Positions 16,802-26,656 of a stretch of 64,000 nucleotides of DNA are shown one piece after another (the stretch's first letter is position 1; each line of letters begins with the position of its first letter). The position numbers were made by a program, and so were the translations under genes. The DNA is from Rikenellaceae bacterium (GTDB taxonomy: Bacteria; Bacteroidota; Bacteroidia; Bacteroidales; Rikenellaceae), in NCBI GenBank assembly GCA_015059805.1, contig SUZO01000001.1, forward strand, positions 1 to 64,000, given 5' to 3'. The notes under the pieces were generated by a model, which was not told where the DNA came from, made no database searches, and saw only the letters and a list, made by a program, of their open reading frames with translations.

Positions 16802-19618
16802 CTTTTCACTTAAAAACTCGCCAGTAATGCTCTCACTATTGCTTGCAATCTCTTGTGGCGTGCCTGTAGCGACCACTCTACCTCCCGCTTCGCCACCATC
16901 AGGACCTATGTCGATAATGTAATCGGCAACCTTCACTACATCAAGGTTATGCTCAATCACAACCACCGTATTCCCCTTATCTGCAAGTTTATTTAGCACA
17001 GCAAGCAGCTGGCGAATATCCTCAAAGTGTAGTCCTGTGGTCGGCTCATCAAGAATGTAGAGCGTACGACCTGTGTCGCGTTTAGATAGCTCCGAAGAGA
17101 GCTTTATGCGCTGACTCTCGCCACCAGAGAGCGTTGTACAAGGCTGTCCGAGTGTCAGATAGCCCAGACCGACATCTTGAATAGCCTTGAGTTTAGTGTA
17201 TATGTTTGGTATGGCGGCAAAGAACTCTACTGCCACATTGACCGTCATATTGAGCACATCGTTAATGCTCTTGCCCTTGTATCTGACCTCAAGGGTCTGC
17301 TGGTTGTATCTATTTCCGCCACACGCCTTGCACTTTACATATACATCTGGCAGAAAGTTCATCTCTATTGTCTGCACACCCGCACCTTTGCACTCCTCAC
17401 AGCGACCTCCGCGAACATTAAATGAGAACCTGCCTGCCTTAAAACCACGCGCCTGCGCATCGGGCGTAAGCTCAAAGAGTCGGCGTATGTCGCTAAAGAC
17501 ATTTGAGTATGTGGCAGGGTTGCTCCTTGGTGAGCGACCGATAGGCGATTGGTCCACAACCACCAACTTATCTATATGCTCTAACCCCTCAATGCTATCA
17601 TACTCAAGTGGGCGTGTCATAGAGCGATAGAGGTGCTGCGAGAGTATCGGCACAAGGGTCTGATTGATAAGGGTGCTCTTTCCTGAGCCACTGACTCCCG
17701 TAATGCAGATAAACTTACTGAGTGGGAAGGTGACATCTATACCCTTAAGGTTATTTCCTCGCGCTCCGCGGATGGTTATCACTTCGCCATTACCTTTGCG
17801 TAAACTCTGTGGGACCTCAATAGTTCGCTTGCCTGTAAGATACTGCGCCGTTATACTATCTGAGTCAAGAATATCCTTATAGCTACCTGCAGCCACGATA
17901 TGTCCGCCACGACGACCCGCCTTTGGACCTACATCGACAATAAAGTCTGCCGCACGCATCATATCCTCATCATGCTCAACGACGATAACCGAGTTGCCAG
18001 CATCGCGTAGCTCTTTAAGTGTTGCAATAAGGCGTTTATTATCCCTCTGGTGCAGTCCGATGCTCGGCTCGTCAAGGATATAGAGCACATTGACAAGCTT
18101 TGAGCCAATTTGCGTAGCAAGACGAATGCGCTGGCTCTCTCCACCAGATAGACTCTTTGATGCACGCGAGAGTGAGAGGTATCCCAATCCTACATCAACA
18201 AGAAAGCGGAGGCGCTCGCTAATCTCCTTGACTATCTCGGCGGCAATCTTGCGCTGCTTAGTGTCAAAATAGTCGTCTACACCCCTTATCCACTCTGAGA
18301 GTGCAAGTACAGACATATCAGAGAGTTGGGCAATATTCTTATCACCAATTCTAAACTGCAGAGCCTCGCTCTTAAGACGACTACCGCCACAGACAGAGCA
18401 CTTGCGATAGACGACAAACTGCTGACGCCACTTTTCGCCATGGCGAGAGTCCTCATCCTCTGAGTAGACGGTGTTGATATACTCGGCTATGCCCTCCCAC
18501 GTGCGCATCTGCACTCCGCGCTGATATGTAAAGTCGGCAAGGTCCACCATCACTGGCTCCACATCTCCATAAAGAATGGCGTGCATGCCATCGCTTGAAA
18601 TCTCGCTAATAGGCATGTCGGTAGTAAAGCCATACCTACGCCCCAACGCCATAATGGTGGCAAAGAAGATGTTATCCTTCTGCTTGCCTAATGGAGCTAT
18701 ACCGCCCTCTTTGATGGTCATACGACTGTCGGGAACTACTCTGTCCATATCAAAGACCGCCTCCTCGCCAAGTCCGTTGCAGTGCGGACATGCACCCTTT
18801 GGAGAGTTAAAAGAGAAGGTATATGGCTCTGGGTCCTCAAAGGCGACGCCCGTAGTTGGGCACATCAGATGGCGTGAGTAGTAGCGCATACTATCGTCCG
18901 AGTAGTCGTGCAGAGCCATTGTTCCCTTGCCCTGATTCATCGCATCGCCAATAGAGCGCATAAGACGCTCGCGCATATCCTCGCTCACCACAATGCGGTC
19001 TATAACAAGCTCTATAGAGTGGGTTTTGTAGCGGTCTAACCTCTCGCCAGCCGTAAACTCACGCACCACGCCGTCTATTCGTGCATAGATATATCCACGC
19101 TTAGAGAGGGAGTCAAACAGCTCGCGGTAGTGACCCTTACGCTCCTTGACAATGGGCGAAAGCAGTGCCACCTTCTTGCCAGTGTACTGCTCAATAATAA
19201 GGTCACAAATCTGCTCGTCGGTAAAGTGAACCATCTTCTCGCCCGTGGCGGGTGAGTATGCTGTTGAGGCACGAGCATAGAGCAGACGCAGAAAGTCGCC
19301 AATCTCGGTCACTGTGCCAACGGTAGAGCGGGGATTTTTGTTGGTTGTCTTCTGCTCTATAGCCACAACGGGACTTAGACCAGAGATTTTGTCCACATCG
19401 GGTCGCTCCATTGAGCCGATAAACTGGCGAGCGTAGGTAGAGAAGGTCTCCATATAGCGACGCTGACCCTCGGCGTAGATGGTATCAAAGGCGAGTGAAC
19501 TCTTGCCACTGCCACTTAGACCCGTTATTACAACTAATGAGTTACGAGGAATCTCAAGGTCTATATTTTTGAGGTTATGCACACGCGCACCCTCTATCTT
19601 TATAACATCCTTATTCAT
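16796..19618 (-). CDS. uvrA: Excinuclease ABC subunit A
   Basis: This 940-residue UvrA ATPase recognises damaged DNA and loads UvrB in nucleotide excision repair. Both ABC modules are present: Walker A '[14 protein letters not shown]' and '[12 protein letters not shown]', signatures '[13 protein letters not shown]' and '[13 protein letters not shown]', and Walker B '[12 protein letters not shown]' and '[12 protein letters not shown]'. Zinc-binding pairs 'CPHCNG', 'CSVCGG', 'CEECKG' and 'CKACGG' are visible. Length is normal. It starts 4 bp after the TauE-like gene's stop and is probably transcribed from that gene's promoter. Confidence 0.97.
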   Translation of the reverse strand: MNKDVIKIEGARVHNLKNIDLEIPRNSLVVITGLSGSGKSSLAFDTIYAEGQRRYMETFSTYARQFIGSMERPDVDKISGLSPVVAIEQKTTNKNPRSTVGTVTEIGDFLRLLYARASTAYSPATGEKMVHFTDEQICDLIIEQYTGKKVALLSPIVKERKGHYRELFDSLSKRGYIYARIDGVVREFTAGERLDRYKTHSIELVIDRIVVSEDMRERLMRSIGDAMNQGKGTMALHDYSDDSMRYYSRHLMCPTTGVAFEDPEPYTFSFNSPKGACPHCNGLGEEAVFDMDRVVPDSRMTIKEGGIAPLGKQKDNIFFATIMALGRRYGFTTDMPISEISSDGMHAILYGDVEPVMVDLADFTYQRGVQMRTWEGIAEYINTVYSEDEDSRHGEKWRQQFVVYRKCSVCGGSRLKSEALQFRIGDKNIAQLSDMSVLALSEWIRGVDDYFDTKQRKIAAEIVKEISERLRFLVDVGLGYLSLSRASKSLSGGESQRIRLATQIGSKLVNVLYILDEPSIGLHQRDNKRLIATLKELRDAGNSVIVVEHDEDMMRAADFIVDVGPKAGRRGGHIVAAGSYKDILDSDSITAQYLTGKRTIEVPQSLRKGNGEVITIRGARGNNLKGIDVTFPLSKFICITGVSGSGKSTLINQTLVPILSQHLYRSMTRPLEYDSIEGLEHIDKLVVVDQSPIGRSPRSNPATYSNVFSDIRRLFELTPDAQARGFKAGRFSFNVRGGRCEECKGAGVQTIEMNFLPDVYVKCKACGGNRYNQQTLEVRYKGKSINDVLNMTVNVAVEFFAAIPNIYTKLKAIQDVGLGYLTLGQPCTTLSGGESQRIKLSSELSKRDTGRTLYILDEPTTGLHFEDIRQLLAVLNKLADKGNTVVVIEHNLDVVKVADYIIDIGPDGGEAGGRVVATGTPQEIASNSESITGEFLSEKL

Positions 19619-19621
19619 GTT

Positions 19622-20416
19622 CTATTCGCAAACAGTGGTCATCATCTGTGCAAAGATGTCGTGAAGTGACAACAATCCTACCAAGTCGGCAAAACATATC
19701 AGCACAATGATAAGCGTGAATGCCTTGATAAATCCTTTGCCCAAATGCGCAGCGTAGTGAGAGGCGAGAAATGAGCCGATAATATTCCCCACACCGTGCG
19801 GAATACCAAACAGATAGTCTATCTGCCCATTGATGATAAATACAGCCAACGAGAATGGAGTTGCCACGAAGATAACAAAGTTCTTAATAGCATTTGCCGT
19901 CATAATATCCATACGCATCGCCCACAGAGTGATTGCAAGAATAAGGTATCCAATGCCGATGTAGATATATCCGCCATAAAATCCTATACCCAAAAAGAGC
20001 AGGTAGTGCCAAGGCTTAATATCAAGGTTATGTCCCTCCTTAATCTTTATTCGGCTGTCAAAAATCAGATACAGAAGTATTATGACAAGAATAACGCCAA
20101 AGCAAATCTTAAAGACGCTATCGTTTATGTGCGTTGCCACAAGCGAGCCCGCGATATTTCCAATAATCACTGGCACAGAGAGCAGCAGACCATGCTTAAG
20201 GTTAAAGGCTCCCTTTCTTAAGAATGTGATTGTAGCTGTAAAGTTCTGCAAAAAAACCGCTATACGGTTCGTTCCGTTGGCAATAGTTATAGGTAGACCT
20301 AACGCTGTAAACATCGTAACAGTCACTACCGAGCCACCGCCGGCAAGTGTATTTATCGCCCCGACAATAATGCCTGAGATGACCAAAATCAGCGTAATAC
20401 TCAAATCCAACTCCAT
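19622..20416 (-). CDS. TauE/SafE family membrane transporter
   Basis: About 264 residues from the chosen start 'MELDLSITL'; the frame extends to 20449 but that would cover the promoter. Multiple hydrophobic helices and the N-terminal '[15 protein letters not shown]' signature mark the TauE/SafE (sulfite or organosulfonate exporter-like) family. The substrate cannot be told from sequence, and no sulfur-metabolism gene is adjacent. It is the leading gene of a two-gene unit with uvrA, which is not an obvious functional partnership. Confidence 0.83.
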   Translation of the reverse strand: MELDLSITLILVISGIIVGAINTLAGGGSVVTVTMFTALGLPITIANGTNRIAVFLQNFTATITFLRKGAFNLKHGLLLSVPVIIGNIAGSLVATHINDSVFKICFGVILVIILLYLIFDSRIKIKEGHNLDIKPWHYLLFLGIGFYGGYIYIGIGYLILAITLWAMRMDIMTANAIKNFVIFVATPFSLAVFIINGQIDYLFGIPHGVGNIIGSFLASHYAAHLGKGFIKAFTLIIVLICFADLVGLLSLHDIFAQMMTTVCE

Positions 20417-20437
20417 AACTTTCCCTATTTCGCAACT

Positions 20438-20468
20438 CAAAAGTAGCAAAATTTTCGTAAATTTACAA
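20438..20468 (-). promoter_or_regulatory. Minus-strand promoter for the tauE-like/uvrA unit
   Basis: Reading leftwards, a TTG at about 20468-20466, a 20-nt spacer and TACTTTTG (20445-20438) match the consensus. It lies back to back with the plus-strand promoter at 20478. Confidence 0.65.
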
Positions 20469-20477
20469 TGTTTTACC

Positions 20478-20485
20478 TATTTTTG
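20478..20485 (+). promoter_or_regulatory. Plus-strand -7 box for the S1-domain gene
   Basis: TATTTTTG matches TAnnTTTG and lies 27 nt before the start codon at 20513. No clear TTG box is present at the expected distance. Confidence 0.5.
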
Positions 20486-20512
20486 CACCAAATTAACGAC
20501 AATATAGCGAAA

Positions 20513-21352
20513 ATGAAAGTTGGTCAAATACAGACACTGACCGTAAGCCGCCTGTCGGACTACGGACTCTACCTAAAGGATGAGGAGGGTAACGAAGCTC
20601 TGCTTCCAAACCGATATGTATCTCTTACTCAGAAGGTTGGAGATAGTGTTGAGGTCTTTATCTATCACGACTCGGAGGATAGAATCACAGCAACGACAGA
20701 CACCCCGACAATTACGGCGGGCAAGGTGGCGTGGATGAAGGTGGTGGATAAAAATATTCACGGTGCATTCCTTGATTGGGGCATTGCCGGCAAGGACCTC
20801 TTTCTGCCAAATAGAAATCAGCAGGGTGGCATAGTTATTGGCAACTACTACCCTGTCTATATGTATGTAGACGATGTTACAGGTCGCTGCGTGGCAACAA
20901 ATAAGCTGCGCACATATGTAAACAACGACGACATTGTAACCGTAGCAAAGGGTCAGCAAGTTGAGATTCTTGTTGTCTCAAAGAGCGACATCGGCTACCG
21001 CGTGATTGTCGAGAATCGCCACTGGGGTATGCTCTACAGCAACCAGATCTTCCGCCCACTATCACTCGGCGAGCGCACAACAGCTTATGTGGTTAAGGTT
21101 ACGGACGAGCGAAGAATAGACCTCTCGCTCCAGCGCCGCGGATATACGCAGGTTAAGGATAGCGCCGAGCAGCTCTATGAGGCTATCGCCAATGCTGGAG
21201 GTCTCCTTGAGCTTACAGACAACAGCTCGCCAGAGGATATTCAGCAGCGACTGCAGATGAGCAAAAAGCTCTTTAAGCGCTCACTTGGCGTACTGATGAG
21301 CCACAATCGCGTAGTAGTCCTTGAAAACGGTATCAAAATAGTAAAGAAATAA
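20513..21352 (+). CDS. S1-like domain RNA-binding protein (CvfB family)
   Basis: 279 residues from the start 'MKVGQIQTLTVSR'; an upstream ATG at 20468 was rejected because it overlaps the promoter and adds non-family sequence. CvfB-type proteins carry several S1/OB-fold RNA-binding domains and a C-terminal winged helix; here 'DYGLYLKDEEGNEALLPNRY' and 'GAFLDWGIAGKDLFLP' are S1-like strands. CvfB affects virulence-factor expression in Gram-positives; its role in Bacteroidota is unknown. The stop codon overlaps the next start (TAATG), so the two genes are co-translated. Confidence 0.85.
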   Translation: MKVGQIQTLTVSRLSDYGLYLKDEEGNEALLPNRYVSLTQKVGDSVEVFIYHDSEDRITATTDTPTITAGKVAWMKVVDKNIHGAFLDWGIAGKDLFLPNRNQQGGIVIGNYYPVYMYVDDVTGRCVATNKLRTYVNNDDIVTVAKGQQVEILVVSKSDIGYRVIVENRHWGMLYSNQIFRPLSLGERTTAYVVKVTDERRIDLSLQRRGYTQVKDSAEQLYEAIANAGGLLELTDNSSPEDIQQRLQMSKKLFKRSLGVLMSHNRVVVLENGIKIVKK

Positions 21353-22113
21353 TGGCAAAGGTTACAACTGCTGAGCGCGTATCTCGTGAGGCTTCAGACA
21401 ATTATGTCTTCCAACGCTCACTGCTCGCCTACCACCACGCCGCTGAGATAATCAGTGGCGAAGTGTTAGAGATTGGCACAGGCACGGGCTATGGAGTAGA
21501 GATTCTTGCGCCTCGCTGTGACCGATTCACTACGGTAGATAAGTTCCTTGACCCCTCTGTGCCAGAGGTTGAGAATTGCGAGCGACTACAGATGAGTGTG
21601 CCACCTATTGGCTTTGCAAGCGGAAGCTTTGACTATGTTGTCTGCTTTCAGGTCATTGAGCATATCAAGGATGATACGGAGTTTGTGCGCGAAGTTGCCC
21701 GTGTGCTTCGCCCTGGCGGCAAATTTATCGTCAGCACACCCAATGCACCCATGTCCCTCACTCGTAACCCGTGGCACGTGCGCGAATACTGCGCCGATGA
21801 GCTTCAAAACCTGCTAAGTATAGCCTTTAGCACTGTTGAGCGCAATGGCGTTACTGGAAATAGTAAGATTATGGAGTACTACGAGAAGAATCGCGAGGGC
21901 GTTAAGCGCATTACCCGCTTTGACATCCTTGACCTGCAGCACCGCCTGCCTCGCTGGATGCTCCAAATCCCCTACGACATCCTCAACCGCATCAATCGCC
22001 GCCGCTTGCTTCGTCAGAACAACGACCTTACAACATCTATCACAATGGCGGACTACAGCGTCGTTGCCGATACGGAAAATAGCTTTGATTTGCTATTCAT
22101 TGCCGAGAAGTAA
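21352..22113 (+). CDS. Class I SAM-dependent methyltransferase
   Basis: This 253-residue protein has methyltransferase motif I 'EVLEIGTGTGYGVEIL', the acidic 'TTVDKF' after strand 2, and 'LRPGGKFIVSTPN' (motif III region). These fit a methyltransferase-11/25-type fold acting on a small molecule or lipid. The substrate is not evident. It overlaps the S1-domain gene by 1 nt, which suggests a shared role. A cloverleaf repeat element follows before the convergent glutamine synthetase gene. Confidence 0.83.
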   Translation: MAKVTTAERVSREASDNYVFQRSLLAYHHAAEIISGEVLEIGTGTGYGVEILAPRCDRFTTVDKFLDPSVPEVENCERLQMSVPPIGFASGSFDYVVCFQVIEHIKDDTEFVREVARVLRPGGKFIVSTPNAPMSLTRNPWHVREYCADELQNLLSIAFSTVERNGVTGNSKIMEYYEKNREGVKRITRFDILDLQHRLPRWMLQIPYDILNRINRRRLLRQNNDLTTSITMADYSVVADTENSFDLLFIAEK

Positions 22114-22128
22114 CAAGCTACGACATAT

Positions 22129-22399
22129 GAGAATTTAAGGAGGTTAGGGAAGTTAAAGAAGTTAGTGACAGACTTCGTCTGTGTGTTTATTCGGATTTAG
22201 GTTGCTGCCGTTAGGCAGTGAAATGAAAAATAGACCTTTCAGGTCAAGCTTGCTTGAAAACTGAAAAAGGTCTATTTTTTGTTTCAATAACTCGCAGAGT
22301 TACCCTAAATCTGCATCAGCACAGAAGAAAAACGCAGTTTTTCACAAAGTTTTTGCACGCCCTGCTTTTTTCAAAAAGCGGGCAGTACTGCGTAGCCTA
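22129..22399 (-). repeat. Cloverleaf repeat element, copy 2 (short form), overlapping the glutamine synthetase stop codon
   Basis: Left extension 22129-22180 resembles 12946-12994 and includes a CAGAC-ttc-GTCTG hairpin. The cloverleaf is 22192-22313: outer stem CGGATTTAGG/CCTAAATCTG, arm a CTGCC-gtta-GGCAG, arm b AAAAATAGACCT/AGGTCTATTTTT with loop TCAAGCTTGCTTGA, arm c TAACTC-gca-GAGTTA. A tail hairpin (GCCCTGCTTTTT with AAAAAGCGGGC) and CTGCGTAG follow. The TAG stop (22397-22399) begins inside the tail motif. Strand given as that of the abutting gene. It fills the 283-bp gap between convergent genes. Confidence 0.87.
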
Positions 22400-24571
22400 C
22401 TTAATAAACAGTATCTCGCGGTATTTAGGCAGGGTCCAGATTTGGTCGTCTACGACCTCTTCAAGGCGGTCAATCTCCTCGCGGATAGTGTCAAAGAATA
22501 CGGCTACGGTGTCGTGGTAGGCGATAGCTTTCTGGCGCATGTCCTCTATGCGGTTTGCCTTTTTACGGCACTCAATCATCTCTGCCACAAGGGTTTGTAT
22601 CTTAGCTGTGCGGCTCTGGATATTCTCTATCAGGCTCTTATCTGTCGCCCAGCTCATACCTAACTGCTGCAGCTTCCACGCCTTATCAAGTAGCACACCC
22701 TCATATTTAGATGCTATAGGAACAATGTGGTTCATCGCTATATCGCCCAGCACGCGTGCCTCAATCTGAATCTTCTTGACATACATCTCGCGCTTAATCT
22801 CTGCGCGTGCCTCAAGCTCTACCTTATTATATACCCCCATGGCGCTGAACATAGCCACCGTCTGAGGGTCAAGGAAGCGGTCAAAGTTTAGCGGTGCAGA
22901 GACCTCGCAGTCAAGACCTCGGCGTGCTGCCTCGGCTTTCCACTCGTCGGAGTATCCATTGCCATCAAAGCGGATAGGCTTGCACTGCTTGATAATCTCG
23001 CGGATGGTCTCATAGATTGCCCTCTCCTTCTTCTCACCGCGCTCAAGCTTACGGTCTATAGTACGCTTAAATTCTGTAAGTTGCTCTGCCACAGCAGTAT
23101 TGATAACAATAATAGCCTCAGCGCAGTTATCCGAAGCGCCAACAGCGCGGAACTCAAAGCGGTTACCTGTAAAGGCAAAAGGCGAAGTACGATTTCTATC
23201 TGTGTTGTCGCGCAGCAGGGTAGGTATCTGCGTAAGACCGCTCATGCGGAAGAGATTTTTAGAGTCAAAGCGGATATCCTCATCGCTCTTAGAGTTCTCA
23301 ATCCTATCCAGCACCGACGAAATCTGCGAGCCGAGGAAGGTTGAGATAATTGCTGGTGGAGCCTCACCCGCACCAAGACGATGTTCGTTTGTTGCCGACA
23401 TTACTGATGCCTTGAGCAGTCCATTGTGCTTATATACAGCCGCAATAACATTGACAAGGAAGGTGATAAACTGCAGATTCTCAAAGGCAGTCTTGCCTGG
23501 ACGGAGCAGATTTACACCCGCATCTGTGCCGAGCGACCAGTTGTTGTGCTTACCTGAGCCGTTGATACCCTTAAATGGCTTCTCGTGCAGTAGCACACGG
23601 AAGTGGTGTCGCTTTGCCACCTGATTCATAATGGTCATCAGCAGCTGGTTGTGGTCGTTAGCAAGGTTTGCCTCCTCATATACTGGCGCAAGCTCAAACT
23701 GATTTGGAGCAACCTCATTGTGGCGCGTCTTGAGTGGAATTCCGAGCTTAAGCGACTCATACTCAAGGTCCTTCATAAAGGCAATAACGCGTGATGGTAT
23801 AGCACCAAAGTAGTGGTCGTCAAGCTGCTGATTCTTTGCCGCCTCGTGTCCCATCAACGTGCGACCCGTCTGCACAAGGTCTGGGCGAGCCGACCACAGC
23901 GCATCGTCAATAAGAAAATACTCCTGCTCCCAACCGAGATATGAGAATACGCGCTCCACACTCTTGTCAAAATATCGGCAGACATCTGTCGCCGCCTTGT
24001 TCACCGCCTGTATAGAGCGAAGCAGCGGAGTCTTATAGTCAAGAGCCTCCCCATTGTAGGCAATGAAAAGCGTTGGTATACAGAGCGTTGTATCTACAAT
24101 AAAGGCTGGCGAAGTAGGGTCCCAAGCAGAATATCCTCGTGCCTCAAAGGTATTTCTAATGCCACCACTCGGAAAGCTTGACGCATCTGGCTCCTGCTGA
24201 ATGAGCACCTTACCAGAAAACTCCTCCAATAATCCACCCTGACCATCAGGCTCGGCAAAAGAGTCGTGCTTCTCTGCCGTACCTCCCGTCAGTGGCTGAA
24301 ACCAGTGACAGTAGTGATCTGCGCCGTGGCTGAGCGCCCACTGTCGCATACCTGCTGCAACAGCATCGGCAACCTCCTGAGTAAGGGGTGTATTGTTCTC
24401 AATAGTGGCAATAAGCGCCTCAAAGGTCTGCTTATTGAGGAATTTACGCATCTGCTTGCGACCAAAGACCTTCTCGCCAAAGTAGTCCGAAGGATTACTG
24501 CTTGGTGGTGTGACCTCTACAGCTTTCTGCTCAAGCGCACGCTCAAGCATATTAAAACGAAGTAGTGACAT
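22397..24571 (-). CDS. glnN: Glutamine synthetase type III
   Basis: This 724-residue cytosolic enzyme makes glutamine from glutamate, ammonia and ATP. The length and signatures identify the type III family typical of Bacteroidota: 'HNEVAPNQFELAP', 'HEKPFKGINGSGKHNNWS' and 'FTGNRFEFRAVG'. It is the single ammonia-assimilation synthetase in the window. It has its own promoter, plus a perfect inverted repeat further upstream that could be an operator. Its stop codon falls inside a repeat element tail. Confidence 0.96.
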   Translation of the reverse strand: MSLLRFNMLERALEQKAVEVTPPSSNPSDYFGEKVFGRKQMRKFLNKQTFEALIATIENNTPLTQEVADAVAAGMRQWALSHGADHYCHWFQPLTGGTAEKHDSFAEPDGQGGLLEEFSGKVLIQQEPDASSFPSGGIRNTFEARGYSAWDPTSPAFIVDTTLCIPTLFIAYNGEALDYKTPLLRSIQAVNKAATDVCRYFDKSVERVFSYLGWEQEYFLIDDALWSARPDLVQTGRTLMGHEAAKNQQLDDHYFGAIPSRVIAFMKDLEYESLKLGIPLKTRHNEVAPNQFELAPVYEEANLANDHNQLLMTIMNQVAKRHHFRVLLHEKPFKGINGSGKHNNWSLGTDAGVNLLRPGKTAFENLQFITFLVNVIAAVYKHNGLLKASVMSATNEHRLGAGEAPPAIISTFLGSQISSVLDRIENSKSDEDIRFDSKNLFRMSGLTQIPTLLRDNTDRNRTSPFAFTGNRFEFRAVGASDNCAEAIIVINTAVAEQLTEFKRTIDRKLERGEKKERAIYETIREIIKQCKPIRFDGNGYSDEWKAEAARRGLDCEVSAPLNFDRFLDPQTVAMFSAMGVYNKVELEARAEIKREMYVKKIQIEARVLGDIAMNHIVPIASKYEGVLLDKAWKLQQLGMSWATDKSLIENIQSRTAKIQTLVAEMIECRKKANRIEDMRQKAIAYHDTVAVFFDTIREEIDRLEEVVDDQIWTLPKYREILFIK

Positions 24572-24601
24572 ACTATTGTTTAGTTATTGTTTCTGCTGGC
24601 A

Positions 24602-24634
24602 CAAAGGTAATACTTTTTGGTAGAAATATTGCAA
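24602..24634 (-). promoter_or_regulatory. Promoter of glutamine synthetase III
   Basis: On the minus strand TACCTTTG (24609-24602) matches the -7 box. A TTG (24634-24632) lies 22 nt upstream of it. Confidence 0.65.
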
Positions 24635-24663
24635 ATATTGTGAAAAATCAGATGCTGTTTAAC

Positions 24664-24702
24664 GATAAACATTAAATCAACTTTTGTAGTTTAATGTTTA
24701 TC
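24664..24702. promoter_or_regulatory. Perfect 13-bp inverted repeat upstream of glutamine synthetase III
   Basis: GATAAACATTAAA (24664-24676) pairs perfectly with TTTAATGTTTATC (24690-24702) across a 13-nt spacer. It is AT-rich, with no T run typical of a terminator on the glnN side. It lies about 30 bp upstream of the -33 box, so an operator or activator site is possible; a weak terminator for the convergent-side cdaA gene is not supported, as cdaA ends at 24797. Confidence 0.5.
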
Positions 24703-24796
24703 ATTAAATTAGTTTTGCTGTTGAGGTTGTGAAGGCAAAAAAAGAGGCTAAAAGTCAATGCTAATAGCCAAGAGTGATTGCAACTGAGCAGATGGT

Positions 24797-25564
24797 TTAT
24801 CTCTGCCCGAGAGCCTTCTTAAGTGCTAAGGCAAACTTTTGAGGGTCTATGTTGTGTTTGAGTTGTCCGTTTTTAGCGATAGAGAGGCTGCCGGTCTCCT
24901 CTGAGACGACAACCACCACTGCATCAGTAAGCTCACTCATGCCGATAGCGGAGCGGTGGCGGGTGCCATAATCCTTAGGAACATCGGACTGTGTAACGGG
25001 GAGAATGCACTTTGCCGCAACGATGCGGTTGCCCTCAATAATAACGGCGCCGTCATGGAGCGGGGCATTCTTAAAGAAGATGTTTTTGAGCAGTGAGACG
25101 GAGATATTAGCATCTATAGTGATTCCGTTCTCGATAATAAAGAGCAGATCATCCTTCTGGCGGATAACAATCAGTGCACCAGTCTTAGTGTTGCTCATGT
25201 CAAGGCAGGCTGAGACGATAGGGGAGGTGTTAATATCCTCCTTTTTGCGCGAAGAGGAGAACATGCGCGAGATAAAGTCAAACTCCTTCTGTCGCATGCC
25301 GATAAGCTGTAAAAATCGGCGTATCTCAGGCTGGAAGATGATAATTAGGGCAATAACACCCACGCTGATTATCTGACCGAGGATAGATGAGAGCAACTCC
25401 ATGTTGAGCGCTCGGACCATTACCCACGCAATGACGACGATAATAATTCCGAAGAATATATAGGGCGCATTAGTACCCCTTGTGGCGCGATAGATGCCGA
25501 ACATCAAACTCGCCACAAGGAATATGTCAATAAAATCAATCAGTGTAAATGGTATGAAGCCCAT
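24797..25564 (-). CDS. cdaA: Diadenylate cyclase CdaA
   Basis: This 255-residue protein makes cyclic di-AMP from two ATP. Three N-terminal hydrophobic segments anchor it to the inner membrane. The DAC (DisA_N) domain follows with 'LHDGAVII' (DGA motif) and 'GTRHRSAIGMSE' (RHR motif), both intact. c-di-AMP typically controls potassium uptake and envelope homeostasis; a TrkA-type potassium protein is encoded at 35.4 kb. Unlike in Firmicutes, cdaR and glmM are not next to it. It is 17 bp downstream of the ompH-like gene and likely co-transcribed with it. Confidence 0.93.
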   Translation of the reverse strand: MGFIPFTLIDFIDIFLVASLMFGIYRATRGTNAPYIFFGIIIVVIAWVMVRALNMELLSSILGQIISVGVIALIIIFQPEIRRFLQLIGMRQKEFDFISRMFSSSRKKEDINTSPIVSACLDMSNTKTGALIVIRQKDDLLFIIENGITIDANISVSLLKNIFFKNAPLHDGAVIIEGNRIVAAKCILPVTQSDVPKDYGTRHRSAIGMSELTDAVVVVVSEETGSLSIAKNGQLKHNIDPQKFALALKKALGQR

Positions 25565-25581
25565 TTTGACAGCTGTTTAGA

Positions 25582-26172
25582 TTATTTCTCGCTCTTTGCA
25601 GCAGCCTTATCAGCAGCGTAGAGTGCATTTACCTTATCAAGAACGATAGAGGTAATATCAAGCTCAGCAGATGCATCAAGAAGTGCAGTAGCGTTTACAA
25701 TCATCTTGTATGCACCATCGGCGTTAATCTCGTCAATTGCGCGCTGCATCAAATCGCCCATGCGGTTCTGGAATACCATATTCTCCTCCTCAAGGGCGCG
25801 AAGCTGCTTCTGAGCGTTCTCCTGATAAGCTGCGATGCGCTTCTGCAGATCCTGCTCCTTGCGCTGAGCCTCAATAGTGGTAATCAGACCCTTCTGATAC
25901 TTCTCCTGAAGCTGAACAAGCTCATTCTGGAGCTTCTGCTCCTTCTCTGCAAGGCTCTTCTGAGTCTTCTCGTTCTTAGCCTGAAGAGCTACACCCTCAC
26001 TCTTGAAAATCTCAGACTCTGCAAATACGGCGTCAGTGCGTACAAAAGCTAAATCTGATGCACCAACCTCGGTCTTAGCCTCAGCGGCTGCCTCTGTAGT
26101 TGTTGTCTTAGGTGCGTTGTTGCAGCTTACGGCAAAAACGAGCGCCACTGCTGCGAAAAGTACTTTTTTCAT
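25582..26172 (-). CDS. OmpH/Skp family periplasmic chaperone-like lipoprotein
   Basis: This 196-residue protein has a lipoprotein signal ending 'LVFAVSC' and then a Thr/Ala-rich linker. The body is one long coiled coil (about residues 60-150, rich in Glu, Lys and Gln heptads), the tentacle region of Skp-like chaperones that hold unfolded outer-membrane proteins. The C-terminal 'INADGAYKMIVNATALLDAS' matches the OmpH family core. The Cys lipobox would tether it to a membrane, unlike soluble E. coli Skp. Confidence 0.85.
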   Translation of the reverse strand: MKKVLFAAVALVFAVSCNNAPKTTTTEAAAEAKTEVGASDLAFVRTDAVFAESEIFKSEGVALQAKNEKTQKSLAEKEQKLQNELVQLQEKYQKGLITTIEAQRKEQDLQKRIAAYQENAQKQLRALEEENMVFQNRMGDLMQRAIDEINADGAYKMIVNATALLDASAELDITSIVLDKVNALYAADKAAAKSEK

Positions 26173-26213
26173 AAATGTTTATCTGTTTTTAGTTAAAATT
26201 TGCATTCAAACTA

Positions 26214-26221
26214 CAAAGATA
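26214..26221 (-). promoter_or_regulatory. -7 box upstream of the ompH-like gene
   Basis: TATCTTTG on the minus strand, 42 nt before the start codon. No convincing TTG box lies at the expected distance. Confidence 0.45.
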
Positions 26222-26260
26222 GTAATTTTTCGGTTAATACATCGTTTGAGCTCAAAAAAG

Positions 26261-26599
26261 TTAAAATTCTTCTAACTTGTAGTGCACTCCTGCATCAAGA
26301 ATCATATCAAGCGCGCCCTTGAATACTCCGTCAGCGTCAGATGGCGAGGCACTCTCTCCATAGCCACAACCGCTGTTGATTACCTCTGGTAGCTCATCTA
26401 TAGTTACGCGGTAGTGCTTTGCCATAAGCAGGGTATCCTCTGTATCAACGGTTGCGCGCCTTGTAAAGTCGCGTGAAGGGTGCTCTTCACTCTCAAGGTT
26501 GTAGGTGATGATTAACCTTTTGCGGATATCTATCTCTGCGTCAATTGTCACCCAAGTGGGGCAATCGTTGTAGGTCATTAGTAGGTTTTTGAAACTCAT
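26261..26599 (-). CDS. Conserved hypothetical protein, 112 residues
   Basis: The start 'MSFKNLLMTYNDC' was chosen because the longer frame to 26695 runs through a well-formed promoter. The protein is soluble and acidic and has no signal peptide or membrane span. It contains 'TWVTIDAEIDIRKRLIITYN' and ends 'ILDAGVHYKLEEF', suggesting a small alpha/beta protein. I do not recognise the family. It is divergent from ispE, with overlapping promoter regions. Confidence 0.6.
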   Translation of the reverse strand: MSFKNLLMTYNDCPTWVTIDAEIDIRKRLIITYNLESEEHPSRDFTRRATVDTEDTLLMAKHYRVTIDELPEVINSGCGYGESASPSDADGVFKGALDMILDAGVHYKLEEF

Positions 26600-26626
26600 T
26601 CTCTTTTTCTGTTGATGTTTTGCCAA

Positions 26627-26656
26627 CAAATATAGTGTTTTTTCTTGCGAAAACAA
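26627..26656 (-). promoter_or_regulatory. Minus-strand promoter of the 112-residue orphan
   Basis: TTG (26656-26654), a 19-nt spacer and TATATTTG (26634-26627) on the minus strand. It interleaves with the ispE promoter. Confidence 0.72.

Noticed and set aside
20417..20449. Upstream extension of the TauE-like protein
   Set aside because: The extra residues are encoded across the -7 box of its own promoter and precede the conserved N-terminus.
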